From: Halopenitus persicus
GTDB lineage: Archaea > Halobacteriota > Halobacteria > Halobacteriales > Haloferacaceae
Assembly: GCF_002355635.1 (NCBI RefSeq)
Contig: NZ_AP017558.1
Span: 2,542,001-2,606,000 of the forward strand
Direction of reading: 5' to 3'
Length of the DNA: 64,000 nt
This document shows, piece after piece, positions 7,927-16,301 of the stretch. The notes beneath the pieces were generated by a model. The model ran no database searches. It was not told the DNA's origin and saw only the letters and a program-made list of their open reading frames with translations. Position numbers and translations under genes: made by a program. Numbering within the stretch: the stretch's first letter is position 1; every line of letters begins with the position of its first letter.

Positions 7927-9239
7927 GCGAGGCGGCCGACCGGATGGTCGAGACGATCGAGGATCCGGCGATCGACCACGTCTTCGTCGAGTTCGCCGAC
8001 GTCAACGGGATCTCCCGGTCGAAGCAGCTCACCGCGGACGCCTTCCTCGAGAAGTGGGCGGACGGATTCGCGATGAACCTCGTGCTGCTGGCCCAGACGC
8101 CGCGCAACCACGTCCCGGAGGGATCCGGACTCGGCGCGGAGATCGGACACGCCGACGGCACCGTCCATCCGATCCCGGAGACGACGATGCGGCTCCCTTG
8201 GCGCGAGAACGCCGTCCGGGTCCTGTGTCGGTTCTTCCACGAGGACGAGCGGCTGGCGTGCTCGCCCCGGGCGGTCCTCGAGTCGGTGCTTGCGGCCAAC
8301 GACTTCGGGTTCGACTTCTATGCTGGCAGCGAGCTCGAGTTCTACCTCCTCGAGGAGGGCCCGGATGGCGAGTACCTCCCCGCGACGGACGACAACCACG
8401 AGTGCGTCTCGTGGGCCACCGAGGAGGTCGCCGACTTCTACGACCGGCTCGTCGAGTGGGCCGGCGGGTACGGGATCGACCTCACCGCGCTCCACCACGA
8501 GCACGGGGCCGGCCAGCTCGAGGTGCTGTTCGACTACGGCCGCCCGCTCGAGCAGGCGGACACGACCTTCGATTTCAAGCGGCTCGTCAAGCAGGTCGGC
8601 CGCAGCTTCGACCAGTGGCCGACGTTCATGGCCAAGCCCTTCGCCGACCGGTCCGGAAGCGGCTACCACCTCCACGTGAGCGCGTTCGACGACGAAAAGA
8701 ACGTTTTCGCGGCCGTCGCGGATGACTCCGACGGAACCCTCTCCGAGCGCGGTCGACACTTCGTCGGTGGGCTGATGGAACACGCCGACGCGCTGGCCGC
8801 GCTCGGCACGCCGAGCATCAACGGATTCAAACGGTTCGAACCGAACTCGTTCGCGCCCTACACCGCCTCCTGGGGGTACGACAACCGGATGACCGCGGTT
8901 CGCGTTCCGCCGGGGGTCATTCGTCCCGAAACCCGGATCGCCAGCGCCGACGCCAACCCCTACCTCGTCATCGCGGGGACCATCGCCGCCGGCCTCGACG
9001 GGCTCCGACGCGAACTGGAGCCGCCGGCGCCGACCGAGGGCGATCCGACCGGCGACCGGCCGGATCTCCCGCGCTCGCCCGAACTCGCCCTGCGCGCGCT
9101 CGAGACCGACGACGCGATGGTCGATCTGCTCGGCGAGGACGTCGTTCGCGTCTATGCGGCCTCCAAACGGCGCGAACTGCAGGCGTTCCGGGACCACGTC
9201 ACCGACTGGGAGCGCGACCAGTACGTGAAGACGGTCTAG
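7923..9239 (+). CDS. glutamine synthetase family ligase (gamma-glutamylamine synthetase-like)
   Basis: The 438-residue GlnA-fold enzyme contains ELEFYLLEE (137-145), GAGQLEVLF (195-203, the counterpart of PGQ(H/W)E in GS), FMAKPF..GSGYHLHVS (235-253, ATP and glutamate region) and a basic active-site segment YDNRMTAVRVPPGV. It differs from bona fide archaeal GS in these loops and in its surroundings; gamma-glutamylputrescine, gamma-glutamylethanolamide and gamma-glutamylanilide synthetases have the same general form. Beside aminotransferases and an amidotransferase, ATP-dependent gamma-glutamylation of an amine (PuuA-like first step) is the best inference. The amine itself is unknown. Confidence 0.85.
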   Translation: MSEAADRMVETIEDPAIDHVFVEFADVNGISRSKQLTADAFLEKWADGFAMNLVLLAQTPRNHVPEGSGLGAEIGHADGTVHPIPETTMRLPWRENAVRVLCRFFHEDERLACSPRAVLESVLAANDFGFDFYAGSELEFYLLEEGPDGEYLPATDDNHECVSWATEEVADFYDRLVEWAGGYGIDLTALHHEHGAGQLEVLFDYGRPLEQADTTFDFKRLVKQVGRSFDQWPTFMAKPFADRSGSGYHLHVSAFDDEKNVFAAVADDSDGTLSERGRHFVGGLMEHADALAALGTPSINGFKRFEPNSFAPYTASWGYDNRMTAVRVPPGVIRPETRIASADANPYLVIAGTIAAGLDGLRRELEPPAPTEGDPTGDRPDLPRSPELALRALETDDAMVDLLGEDVVRVYAASKRRELQAFRDHVTDWERDQYVKTV

Positions 9240-9272
9240 GGGTCCCGCCGGGGACACGGGGAAACATTCAGT

Positions 9273-9311
9273 ATGGTTCCATCTGTTGGAACGCATAGAG
9301 AAGACTCATGA
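9273..9311 (+). CDS. possible 12-codon upstream ORF before the fusion gene
   Basis: The short frame MVPSVGTHREDS ends in a TGA overlapping the start codon of the next gene as ATGA (9308-9311). No TATA box stands at the spacing expected for a start at 9273 and no clear Shine-Dalgarno precedes it, so support is weak. Confidence 0.18.
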   Translation: MVPSVGTHREDS

Positions 9312-11644
9312 CGGATGCAGCCACCTTGTTAGAGCCATTTGTCGTACGCCCCCCGACCATGGATGAGCGGCGGGCGGCACGGATCGCCGAACGCGAGTTC
9401 GGCAAGCCGGGAACCGCGACCGAACTCGGCGGCGAGCGGGATCAGAACTTTCGGATCGACGTCGCCGACGGCGAGGCGTACGTCCTGAAGATATCCAGCC
9501 CGGCCGATGACGAAGCATCGCTCGATCTGCAGACGGAGGCGCTGCGTCACATCCAACGGGCCGATCCCGACCTCCCGGTGATGGAACCGGTGCCGACGAC
9601 CGATGGATCGCTATGGACGACGATCGAGGACGACGAGACGTATCACGTGCGGCTGTTCACCCACGTTCCGGGCCGACCCGTCCCGGGGCAGGACCTCGAC
9701 GCGGAGGCGCTCTTCGAATACGGGGCGGTCGTGGCACGGCTCGGAAAAGCACTCCGCGGTTTCTTCCATCCCGACGCCGATTACGACGTCCTGTGGGATC
9801 TGCGGCACGTCCCCGAGCTTCGGTCGCTGCTCGACAGCGTCACCGACGCCGAGCGACGCGAGCTGGCCGAACGCATCCTCGACCGGTTCGAGAACCGGGT
9901 GGAACCGGGCTTCGAGTCGCTCCGTGCGCAGGTGATCCACAACGACCTCACGCTCGATAACGTCCTGCTTGACGACTCCGACCGCGTCAGCGGCGTCGTG
10001 GATTTCGGCGACCTCACCCACACGGCCCTCGTGAGTGACCTGGTGATGGCGGTGGCGAGCGTGATGTACCGGCGCGACGACCCGATCGAGGCGGCCCAGG
10101 ACGTGATCCGGGGATACGTCAGCGTCACGCCCCTCGAGGACGAGGAGGCGGAACTGCTGGCGGATCTGGTTGCCGCACGACATCTCACCTGGGGCGTCAC
10201 CGTCGCGTGGCGGCTCGAGGAACATCCCGAGAAGACGGACGCCCACAGCGTCGCCGGCGTCGACGACGGGTGGAACCTCCTGCAGTCGCTCGATGAACGG
10301 GGGCTTGACGTCGTCAATCATCGCCTCCGAACCGCCGCAACGTCCGGCGCCCTTCCGTATTCCCGGACCGGCACGTCGGAAGTACTGTCTCGGCGACGGG
10401 CGGTGCTCGGATCGTCGCCGCTCTCGTACGACGATCCCGTTCACTTCGTCGACGGCGATGGGGTGTGGTTGTACGACCCGACCGGCCGACGCTACCTCGA
10501 CGCGTACAACAACGTCCAGGTCGTCGGGCACGCGAACCCGGCGGTCGCGGACGCCATCGCGGGACAGGCACACACGCTCGCCACCAACACGCGGTACCTC
10601 CACGAAGCGCCGGTGGAGCTGGCCGAACGGATCCTGGCGACGATGCCCGACGAGCTGGACCGCGTCCTGTTCGTCAACTCCGGCAGCGAGGCGACGGATA
10701 TCGCGTGGCGACTGGCCACCGCCGCGACCGGAAACGAGGGCGCGATCGTCTCGGAGAACGCGTATCACGGCATCACGGAGGCGATGACCGCACAGTCCCC
10801 GACGATCTGGCCCGAGGGGATGGATCCGGACCACGTCGAGACGGTCACCCCACCGATCGACGACGCACACCACGGGGACCGACCGGCCGCGGATCCGGTC
10901 CAGGGGATGACCGAATCGCTGGCCGCCCTCGAGAAACGGGGAACGGGGACCGCGGCGTGGATGTTCGATCCGCTGTTCACGAGCGACGGCATCCACTCCC
11001 CCGACGAGGCGCGAGCGGGATCGATGGCCGAGCGCGTCCGCGAGGCGGGCGGACTCGTCATCGCGGACGAGGTGCAGGCCGGGTTCGGCCGCTCCGGGGA
11101 TGCCCTCTGGGGCTTCCGGAACGCGGACGTCGTTCCCGACGTCGTCACGCTCGGCAAGCCGATGGGCAACGGACATCCCGTCGCCGCCGTCGTGACGCGG
11201 TCGGACGTCGCCTCGGCCCTGTACGACGGGACCGGCTTTTTCAGCACGTTCGGCGGGAATCCCGTGTCCTGTGCGGCCGCGCTGGCGGTGCTGGACGAGA
11301 TCGAGAGGCGCGACCTGCTGCCGCACGTCGTCGACGTCGGCACCTACCTGCGGGACGGACTCGCGGAACTGGCCGCGGAACACGAACGCATCGGTGACGT
11401 TCGTCAGCAGGGACTGATGGTCGGCGTCGAGCTCGTCACGGACCACGAAACCCGGGAGCCGGCATCGAGCGAGGCGACCGCGGTCGTCAACGGACTGCGT
11501 CAGCGCCGGGTGCTCATCGGGTCGACCGGCGCGGACGGGAACGTGCTGAAGATCCGGCCGCCGCTGGTGTTCGAACGGACACACGCGGACCGGCTCCTTG
11601 CGGCGTTGGACGACGTCCTCTCGGAGCTATCACGTCACGACTGA
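9308..11644 (+). CDS. kinase-aminotransferase fusion (APH-type kinase + class III aminotransferase/phospho-lyase)
   Basis: The 778-residue two-domain protein starts with an aminoglycoside-phosphotransferase-fold kinase: Lys61 in VLKIS, Glu77, catalytic HNDLTLDN (211-218) and metal-binding VDFGD (231-235). After a linker at about 335-365 comes a full class III PLP domain: NSGSEAT (457-463), DEVQAGFGRSG (587-597) and Schiff-base Lys617 in TLGKPMGNG. In animals the same two activities are separate (hydroxylysine kinase and 5-phosphohydroxylysine or ethanolamine-phosphate phospho-lyase). Bacterial fusions usually carry an M23 peptidase-like module between them, which is absent here. A phosphorylate-then-eliminate reaction on a hydroxyamine is inferred. 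Confidence 0.85.
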   Translation: MTDAATLLEPFVVRPPTMDERRAARIAEREFGKPGTATELGGERDQNFRIDVADGEAYVLKISSPADDEASLDLQTEALRHIQRADPDLPVMEPVPTTDGSLWTTIEDDETYHVRLFTHVPGRPVPGQDLDAEALFEYGAVVARLGKALRGFFHPDADYDVLWDLRHVPELRSLLDSVTDAERRELAERILDRFENRVEPGFESLRAQVIHNDLTLDNVLLDDSDRVSGVVDFGDLTHTALVSDLVMAVASVMYRRDDPIEAAQDVIRGYVSVTPLEDEEAELLADLVAARHLTWGVTVAWRLEEHPEKTDAHSVAGVDDGWNLLQSLDERGLDVVNHRLRTAATSGALPYSRTGTSEVLSRRRAVLGSSPLSYDDPVHFVDGDGVWLYDPTGRRYLDAYNNVQVVGHANPAVADAIAGQAHTLATNTRYLHEAPVELAERILATMPDELDRVLFVNSGSEATDIAWRLATAATGNEGAIVSENAYHGITEAMTAQSPTIWPEGMDPDHVETVTPPIDDAHHGDRPAADPVQGMTESLAALEKRGTGTAAWMFDPLFTSDGIHSPDEARAGSMAERVREAGGLVIADEVQAGFGRSGDALWGFRNADVVPDVVTLGKPMGNGHPVAAVVTRSDVASALYDGTGFFSTFGGNPVSCAAALAVLDEIERRDLLPHVVDVGTYLRDGLAELAAEHERIGDVRQQGLMVGVELVTDHETREPASSEATAVVNGLRQRRVLIGSTGADGNVLKIRPPLVFERTHADRLLAALDDVLSELSRHD

Positions 11645-11682
11645 AAGCGAATCGGTTCGACCACGCCAACCGGAGTGTACGT

Positions 11683-11759
11683 GTGAGCAGGCTCCGTGTA
11701 AGTCGGCTTTGCGTGAGCAGGCTCCGTGTAAGTCGGCTTTGCGTGAGCAGGCTCCGTGT
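11683..11759. repeat. 30-bp tandem repeat, about 2.6 copies
   Basis: Head-to-tail units begin at 11683, 11713 and 11743 (last one partial) in the convergent gap between the fusion gene and the permease gene. No hairpin-plus-T-run terminator is visible. Confidence 0.9.
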
Positions 11760-11840
11760 GGACTGGCCGCGTTCACGCACCGTGTTGGAAAACCGTCGAC
11801 CGCGTCGCCGAAGCGAACGGCGTTCGAACCGGGAGCGCCC

Positions 11841-12686
11841 CTACCGCTGGCGGAGCAGTTCGCTGATGACGATGAGCGAGATGCTGAACAGCAGCACCAT
11901 CGCGCTGATCGCGTTGATCACCGGGTCGGTCCCGTGTTGGACCTTCGACCAGATGTAGATCGGGAGCGTGTTCTCGACGCCGCTGGTAAAGAAGGCGATC
12001 AGGAAGTCGTCGAAGGAAAGCGTGAACGCGAACAGTGCCCCGCTGATGATCCCGGGCATCAGGATGGGCAGGGTCACCCGGCGATAGGTCTGCCACTTGC
12101 TGGCGCCCAGGTCGCGGGCTGCCTCCTCGAGCTCGGGATCGAACCCGCGCAGGCGCGCGCTCACGGTAATGAGGACGAACGGGGTCACGAAGACGAGCTG
12201 GCCGAGCATCACGGTGCGAAGCGACGTGTTGAACCCGATCATGTTGAACCAGAGCAGCAACGCGATCCCGAGGATGAGCCCGGGAATCGTCATCGGCGCG
12301 ATGACGAGCGCGCGGAACAGCCCCTTCCGCCGGAAGCTGCCGCGGACCAGAGCGATCGCCCCGAGCGTGCCGAGGATCGTCGCACCGGTGGTGACGAACG
12401 CGCCCACGTAGAGGCTGTTGAGCGTTGATTGGATGAGCCGGTCGTCGTTGACCATCTGGACGTACCACTGCATCGTGAACCCGTCCCACGGGAAGCCGGA
12501 GAAGGTCCCCTGCTCGAAGGAGAAGAGGATCAGGACGGCGATCGGCGCGTAGAGGAATCCGAAGACGAGCACGGCCCAGACCGGCATCCAGTATCCCCCA
12601 ACGGCGTTCAGCAGGGTGTCGATCGGTGACTGGCCCGAGGACTCTTCGGCGGCGGTCCCGTCGGACGTCGCGGCGTCGACGCTCAT
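11841..12686 (-). CDS. potC: ABC transporter permease, PotC type (transporter 1)
   Basis: The 281-residue inner-membrane protein has about six transmembrane helices and the EAA loop (EEAARDLGASKWQTYRRVTLP, near 190-210) that docks onto the ATPase. The C-terminus carries the PotC signature VINAISAMVLLF. It starts one base after the stop of the PotB gene, so the two are translationally coupled. With the divergent PotD and PotA genes it makes a spermidine/putrescine-class importer. This class also moves other organic amines and amino acids, so the substrate is not fixed by sequence. Confidence 0.9.
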   Translation of the reverse strand: MSVDAATSDGTAAEESSGQSPIDTLLNAVGGYWMPVWAVLVFGFLYAPIAVLILFSFEQGTFSGFPWDGFTMQWYVQMVNDDRLIQSTLNSLYVGAFVTTGATILGTLGAIALVRGSFRRKGLFRALVIAPMTIPGLILGIALLLWFNMIGFNTSLRTVMLGQLVFVTPFVLITVSARLRGFDPELEEAARDLGASKWQTYRRVTLPILMPGIISGALFAFTLSFDDFLIAFFTSGVENTLPIYIWSKVQHGTDPVINAISAMVLLFSISLIVISELLRQR

Positions 12687-12687
12687 T

Positions 12688-13584
12688 TCAGAACATCTCC
12701 TCCACGTCGGTGTAGCCCATCAGTCCCCAGAGGACGCCGCCGACTACAAGCATCAGGACGCTGCCGAGGGCTGCCCCGAGCGGCCAGTCGCTCCCGATAC
12801 CGAAGGCGTACGCGATCCGGGTTCCAACGAACAGCTCTCCCCCGCCGATCATCGCTGGCACGATGTACGCACCCATGCTGAAGATGAACACGAAGATGAT
12901 TCCGCCGACCAACCCGGGGATCGAGAGCGGGAGAACGATCCGCTTGAACACCTCGCGGCGACTCGCTCCCAGGTCATAGGCGGCCTCGATCAGCGATTCG
13001 TCGAGCTTCTCGAGGCTCGTGTACAGCGGGAGGATCATGAAGGGCAACCAGAGGTAGGTCAGCCCGAGCCAGATCGAGAACTTGGTGTTGAGGAGCCAGC
13101 CGATCGGCTCGTTGATGATCCCGATCCAGACCAGCAGCCCGTTGAGCACGCCTTCGGTGCCGAGAATGATCTGCCAGCCGTACACGCGCACGATGTAGTT
13201 CGTCCAGAAGGGGATCATCACGAGCACGAGCAGGACGTTCTTGTACTGCCCGCCGAACCGGGCGATGTAGTAGGCGAACGGATACGCGACGACGATCGCC
13301 GTCGCGGTCGTCACCAGCGCGATCAGCGTCGTGTTGACGAACGCCACCCGGTTGGCGGATCTCGTGAACACCGCGGTGTAGTTACTGAGGCTGAAGTCCA
13401 ACGTTAACGCGAGGCTTTCCATTCCGGTCGTGGCGATGTAGAACATGATCACCACGGGGGCCAGGAAGAAGAGGACCTCGAGGATCAGGATCGGCCCGCC
13501 GGTCACGAGAAAGCTGTTCGACTCGCGGACGCGATCGAGTATGGTTCGAAGTATGGTATCTGTTCTACTGTGAGTCTCCACCAT
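12688..13584 (-). CDS. potB: ABC transporter permease, PotB type (transporter 1)
   Basis: The 298-residue permease has six predicted helices, the PotB-typical PFWTNYIVRVYGWQIILG segment, and an EAA loop (IEAAYDLGASRREVFKRI). The start at 13584 (MVETHSRT) is preferred over an upstream in-frame TTG because the TATA box at 13608-13618 is centred 28 nt upstream, giving a leaderless mRNA. It is the first gene of the potBC operon, divergent from potD-potA across a 226-nt control region. Confidence 0.9.
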   Translation of the reverse strand: MVETHSRTDTILRTILDRVRESNSFLVTGGPILILEVLFFLAPVVIMFYIATTGMESLALTLDFSLSNYTAVFTRSANRVAFVNTTLIALVTTATAIVVAYPFAYYIARFGGQYKNVLLVLVMIPFWTNYIVRVYGWQIILGTEGVLNGLLVWIGIINEPIGWLLNTKFSIWLGLTYLWLPFMILPLYTSLEKLDESLIEAAYDLGASRREVFKRIVLPLSIPGLVGGIIFVFIFSMGAYIVPAMIGGGELFVGTRIAYAFGIGSDWPLGAALGSVLMLVVGGVLWGLMGYTDVEEMF

Positions 13585-13607
13585 ACTCCCCTTTGATCGA
13601 ACTCTAT

Positions 13608-13618
13608 CCAATATATCT
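13608..13618 (-). promoter_or_regulatory. TATA box of the potBC operon (transporter 1)
   Basis: The minus-strand sequence AGATATATTGG is centred about 28 nt upstream of the ATG at 13584. Confidence 0.6.
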
Positions 13619-13770
13619 TCCGATCGCGAAACCGCGCTCGCGGACGAACCGGCGCCGAAACGGCGGATCGCCGTCCGGGGAACGATGATATCGAACTAAA
13701 ATCCAAGAAAGTGCCACTGAGTTGGACGCGATGGGATAATACCTGCTCAATGATGAACGATTAGGAAAGA

Positions 13771-13778
13771 TTTATGTA
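13771..13778 (+). promoter_or_regulatory. TATA box of the potD-potA unit (transporter 1)
   Basis: The sequence tttatgta lies about 36 nt upstream of the ATG at 13811. It excludes the earlier in-frame ATG at 13778, which overlaps the box. Confidence 0.55.
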
Positions 13779-13810
13779 TGAGAGCACGACATGCTACTGT
13801 AGACCTCACG

Positions 13811-14968
13811 ATGACTTCCCACACACCCGAATCGAGCGATACGTCCGGAACGGGACGGTCGATGGCCTCTCGCCGTCGGTTCGTCCAGGCGGCCGGCGCG
13901 GTCGGTACCGCGGCGGTGGCCGGCTGTCTCGGCGGCGGCGGCACGACCGAACTGAACGTCCTCACCTGGGAGGGCTACGGCACGGACGCGATCGTTGACG
14001 CGTTCGAGTCGGAGCACGACGCGACGGTCAACATCAGCCTCCTCTCGAGCGACCCCGAGGGGCTGAACATCCTCGAGAGCGGCGGAACGGAGGATTACGA
14101 CCTGCTCACGCTCAACAACACGTGGGCGGCCCGCCACGCGGAGGCGGGGACGATCGAACCGCTTTCGCCGGACGATTTCCCGGCGATGGATAACTTCCTG
14201 AGCGAGTTCCAGTGGCCGTTCAGCTCCTTCGAGTACGACGACGAGATGTACGCGCTCCCGACCCGGTGGGGGTGGGACACGCTCACCGTCAACACGAACC
14301 AGGTCGAGGAAGGCCACTACGACTCCTACGAGGTCCTCTGGACGGGCGGTCCGGACGGACAGTACTCGAACCGGATGGGGATCATGGACTGGCCGACCTG
14401 GAACATCCCCAAGATCGCCCAGACGCTCGGGTACCCGCCGTTCGAGCAGACCGACGAGCAGCTGGACGACGTCTTCGACCACCTGGTGCAGATGTTCAAC
14501 CAGTTCACCGCGATCTACAGCGGGACCAGCGCCATCCGGCAGGCGTTCCTCCAGGAGGACATCGTCATCTCGCCGGTCGGGAACTTCACGATGTCTGAGC
14601 TGCGCGCGGAGGGGAACGACTGGGTCAACGTCGTCCTGCCCGAGCAGGGCGGGATGCAGTGGACGGAGGGGATGTGTCTGGTGAAGGACCCCTCGGATCG
14701 CGAGCTCGCGATCGAGTTTATGAACACGGTCATCTCACCGGAGGGCCAGCGAAGCATCGCCTGGGAGCCCGCGGCGAAGAGCCCGCCGGTCAACACGGAG
14801 TCGTTCGACCTCTTCAGCGCCGACGAGCAGGAGGCGCTGATGTTCACCGACGAGGGCTTCGCCGCCGCCGAGGAGATCGCCAACCGAACCACGCCCTACG
14901 AGTTCTCCCCCATGACCGATCAGTGGACGGATATGTGGGAGGAAGCGAAGGCCGAAAGCAGCATCTAG
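13811..14968 (+). CDS. potD: PotD-type extracellular solute-binding lipoprotein (transporter 1)
   Basis: The 385-residue substrate-binding protein has a Tat signal (ASRRRFVQAAGAVG, about residues 18-31) followed by a lipobox (AAVAGC), the usual haloarchaeal route to a lipid-anchored protein on the outer face of the membrane. The mature part begins LNVLTWEGY, as in PotD/PotF proteins, and keeps the two-lobed family pattern. The start at 13811 fits the upstream TATA box. It is followed 51 nt later by the ATPase gene. Confidence 0.9.
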   Translation: MTSHTPESSDTSGTGRSMASRRRFVQAAGAVGTAAVAGCLGGGGTTELNVLTWEGYGTDAIVDAFESEHDATVNISLLSSDPEGLNILESGGTEDYDLLTLNNTWAARHAEAGTIEPLSPDDFPAMDNFLSEFQWPFSSFEYDDEMYALPTRWGWDTLTVNTNQVEEGHYDSYEVLWTGGPDGQYSNRMGIMDWPTWNIPKIAQTLGYPPFEQTDEQLDDVFDHLVQMFNQFTAIYSGTSAIRQAFLQEDIVISPVGNFTMSELRAEGNDWVNVVLPEQGGMQWTEGMCLVKDPSDRELAIEFMNTVISPEGQRSIAWEPAAKSPPVNTESFDLFSADEQEALMFTDEGFAAAEEIANRTTPYEFSPMTDQWTDMWEEAKAESSI

Positions 14969-15019
14969 ACGCCCGCAGCAGCCTTCAACACCCCGGCGTT
15001 CATTACCCGGGAGATCATT

Positions 15020-16204
15020 ATGAGCACCAAAATGGATACACACGACCCCGAGGAATCGGCCGACACGGACCACGACGAGGCGACGGACCGGGACGGGGGG
15101 ACGGCCCTGGCCACGAACCGCGCCGCCGCGACGTCGACGCGGGGCACCGTGCAGCTGGACGCGCTCAGAAAGGAGTTCGACGACGTCGTCGCGGTCGACG
15201 GCGTGAACCTCGAGATCGAAGCCGGGGAGTTCCTCACGCTGTTGGGGCCCTCCGGGTGCGGGAAGTCGACCACGTTGCGGATGATAAGCGGCCTCGAGAC
15301 CCCGACCGACGGGACGGTGTCGATAAGCGGCGAGGACGTGACGAACCTGCCAGCCAACGCGCGCAACACCAGTATGGTGTTCCAGGAGTGGGCGCTGTTC
15401 CCCCATATGACCGTCGAGGAGAACATCTCCTTCGGCCTCGAGATGGACGGCGTTCCCGAGGACGAGCGCGAGACGCGCGTCACGGAGGCGCTGGAGATGG
15501 TCGAGCTGCCGGGCTATCACGAGCGCCCGGCAACGGAGCTGTCGGGCGGCCAGAAACAGCGCGTCGCGATGGCACGCGCGATCGTCCGTGAACCAGACGT
15601 TCTCCTGCTCGACGAGCCGCTGGCGAGCCTCGACCGGAAGCTGCGTCAGCACATGCAGGTCGAGCTCAAGGAGATCCAGGAGCAGCTGGGGATCACGTTC
15701 ATCTACGTGACCCACGACCAGGAGGAGGCGCTGACGATGTCCGACCGGATCGCGGTGATGAACGACGGGCGGATCGAGCAGGTCGGCCCGACCGACTCGC
15801 TGTATAAGTCGCCGGAGACGCAGTTCGTCGCCACGTTCATCGGCGAGACGAACCTGTTCGAGGGGACGATCGACGGCGGCGGCACCGCCCTCGAGACCGA
15901 CGACGGACCGAACGTCGCCATCGGCGAGTATCCCGACCACGCGGGCCGCTCCGTCGGGGTCTCGATCCGACCCGAGGAGGTCGTCCTCACGCCGCCCGGC
16001 GAGAGCCGCGGCTACGCCAACGAGTGGGCCGGCACCGTCACCGACGCCATTTATAAGGGGTCGCTGAAGGTGTATCAGGTCGACGTCGACGGCCACGCCT
16101 TCCAGGTCGAGCGGCAGGTCAACGAGGAGGTCGACGAGTTCGAGGCCGGCGACGACGTCACGGTGAGCTTCCCGGTCGGCGCCTGTGAAGTGATCCTCGA
16201 GTAG
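15020..16204 (+). CDS. potA: ABC transporter ATPase, PotA type (transporter 1)
   Basis: The 394-residue ATPase has Walker A GPSGCGKST (76-84), Q-loop VFQEWALF, signature LSGGQKQRVAMARA, Walker B VLLLDEP and the switch His in YVTHDQEEA. The C-terminal third is a TOBE/regulatory domain (VSIRPEEVVL). An acidic, low-complexity N-terminal extension of about 40 residues precedes the ABC domain. A GGGAGATCAT sequence 5-15 nt before the ATG is a fair Shine-Dalgarno site, as expected for the second gene of an operon. T-rich sequence follows the stop. Confidence 0.92.
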   Translation: MSTKMDTHDPEESADTDHDEATDRDGGTALATNRAAATSTRGTVQLDALRKEFDDVVAVDGVNLEIEAGEFLTLLGPSGCGKSTTLRMISGLETPTDGTVSISGEDVTNLPANARNTSMVFQEWALFPHMTVEENISFGLEMDGVPEDERETRVTEALEMVELPGYHERPATELSGGQKQRVAMARAIVREPDVLLLDEPLASLDRKLRQHMQVELKEIQEQLGITFIYVTHDQEEALTMSDRIAVMNDGRIEQVGPTDSLYKSPETQFVATFIGETNLFEGTIDGGGTALETDDGPNVAIGEYPDHAGRSVGVSIRPEEVVLTPPGESRGYANEWAGTVTDAIYKGSLKVYQVDVDGHAFQVERQVNEEVDEFEAGDDVTVSFPVGACEVILE

Positions 16205-16221
16205 GGGCGATCGGCCGGTCC

Positions 16222-16226
16222 TTTTT
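16222..16226 (+). terminator. T-run terminator after potA
   Basis: A TTTTT run 18 nt after the stop codon at 16204 is typical of archaeal intrinsic termination. Confidence 0.45.
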
Positions 16227-16257
16227 AAATAGTGTGCCAATAGTGTGCCGATCGAAG

Positions 16258-16301
16258 CGGCCGAACGGGTCGCCGTCAGCGGCCGAACGGGTCGCCGTCA
16301 G
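16258..16301. repeat. 22-bp tandem repeat spanning the amidase stop codon
   Basis: Two perfect 22-bp copies lie at 16258-16279 and 16280-16301, with a partial third reading into the gene. The second copy contains the TGA stop (16298-16300 on the minus strand). Confidence 0.92.

Noticed and set aside
9611-11584. 657-codon minus-strand frame opposite the kinase-aminotransferase fusion
   Set aside because: Shadow of the true coding strand; the fusion has intact motifs in order and the antisense frame has none.
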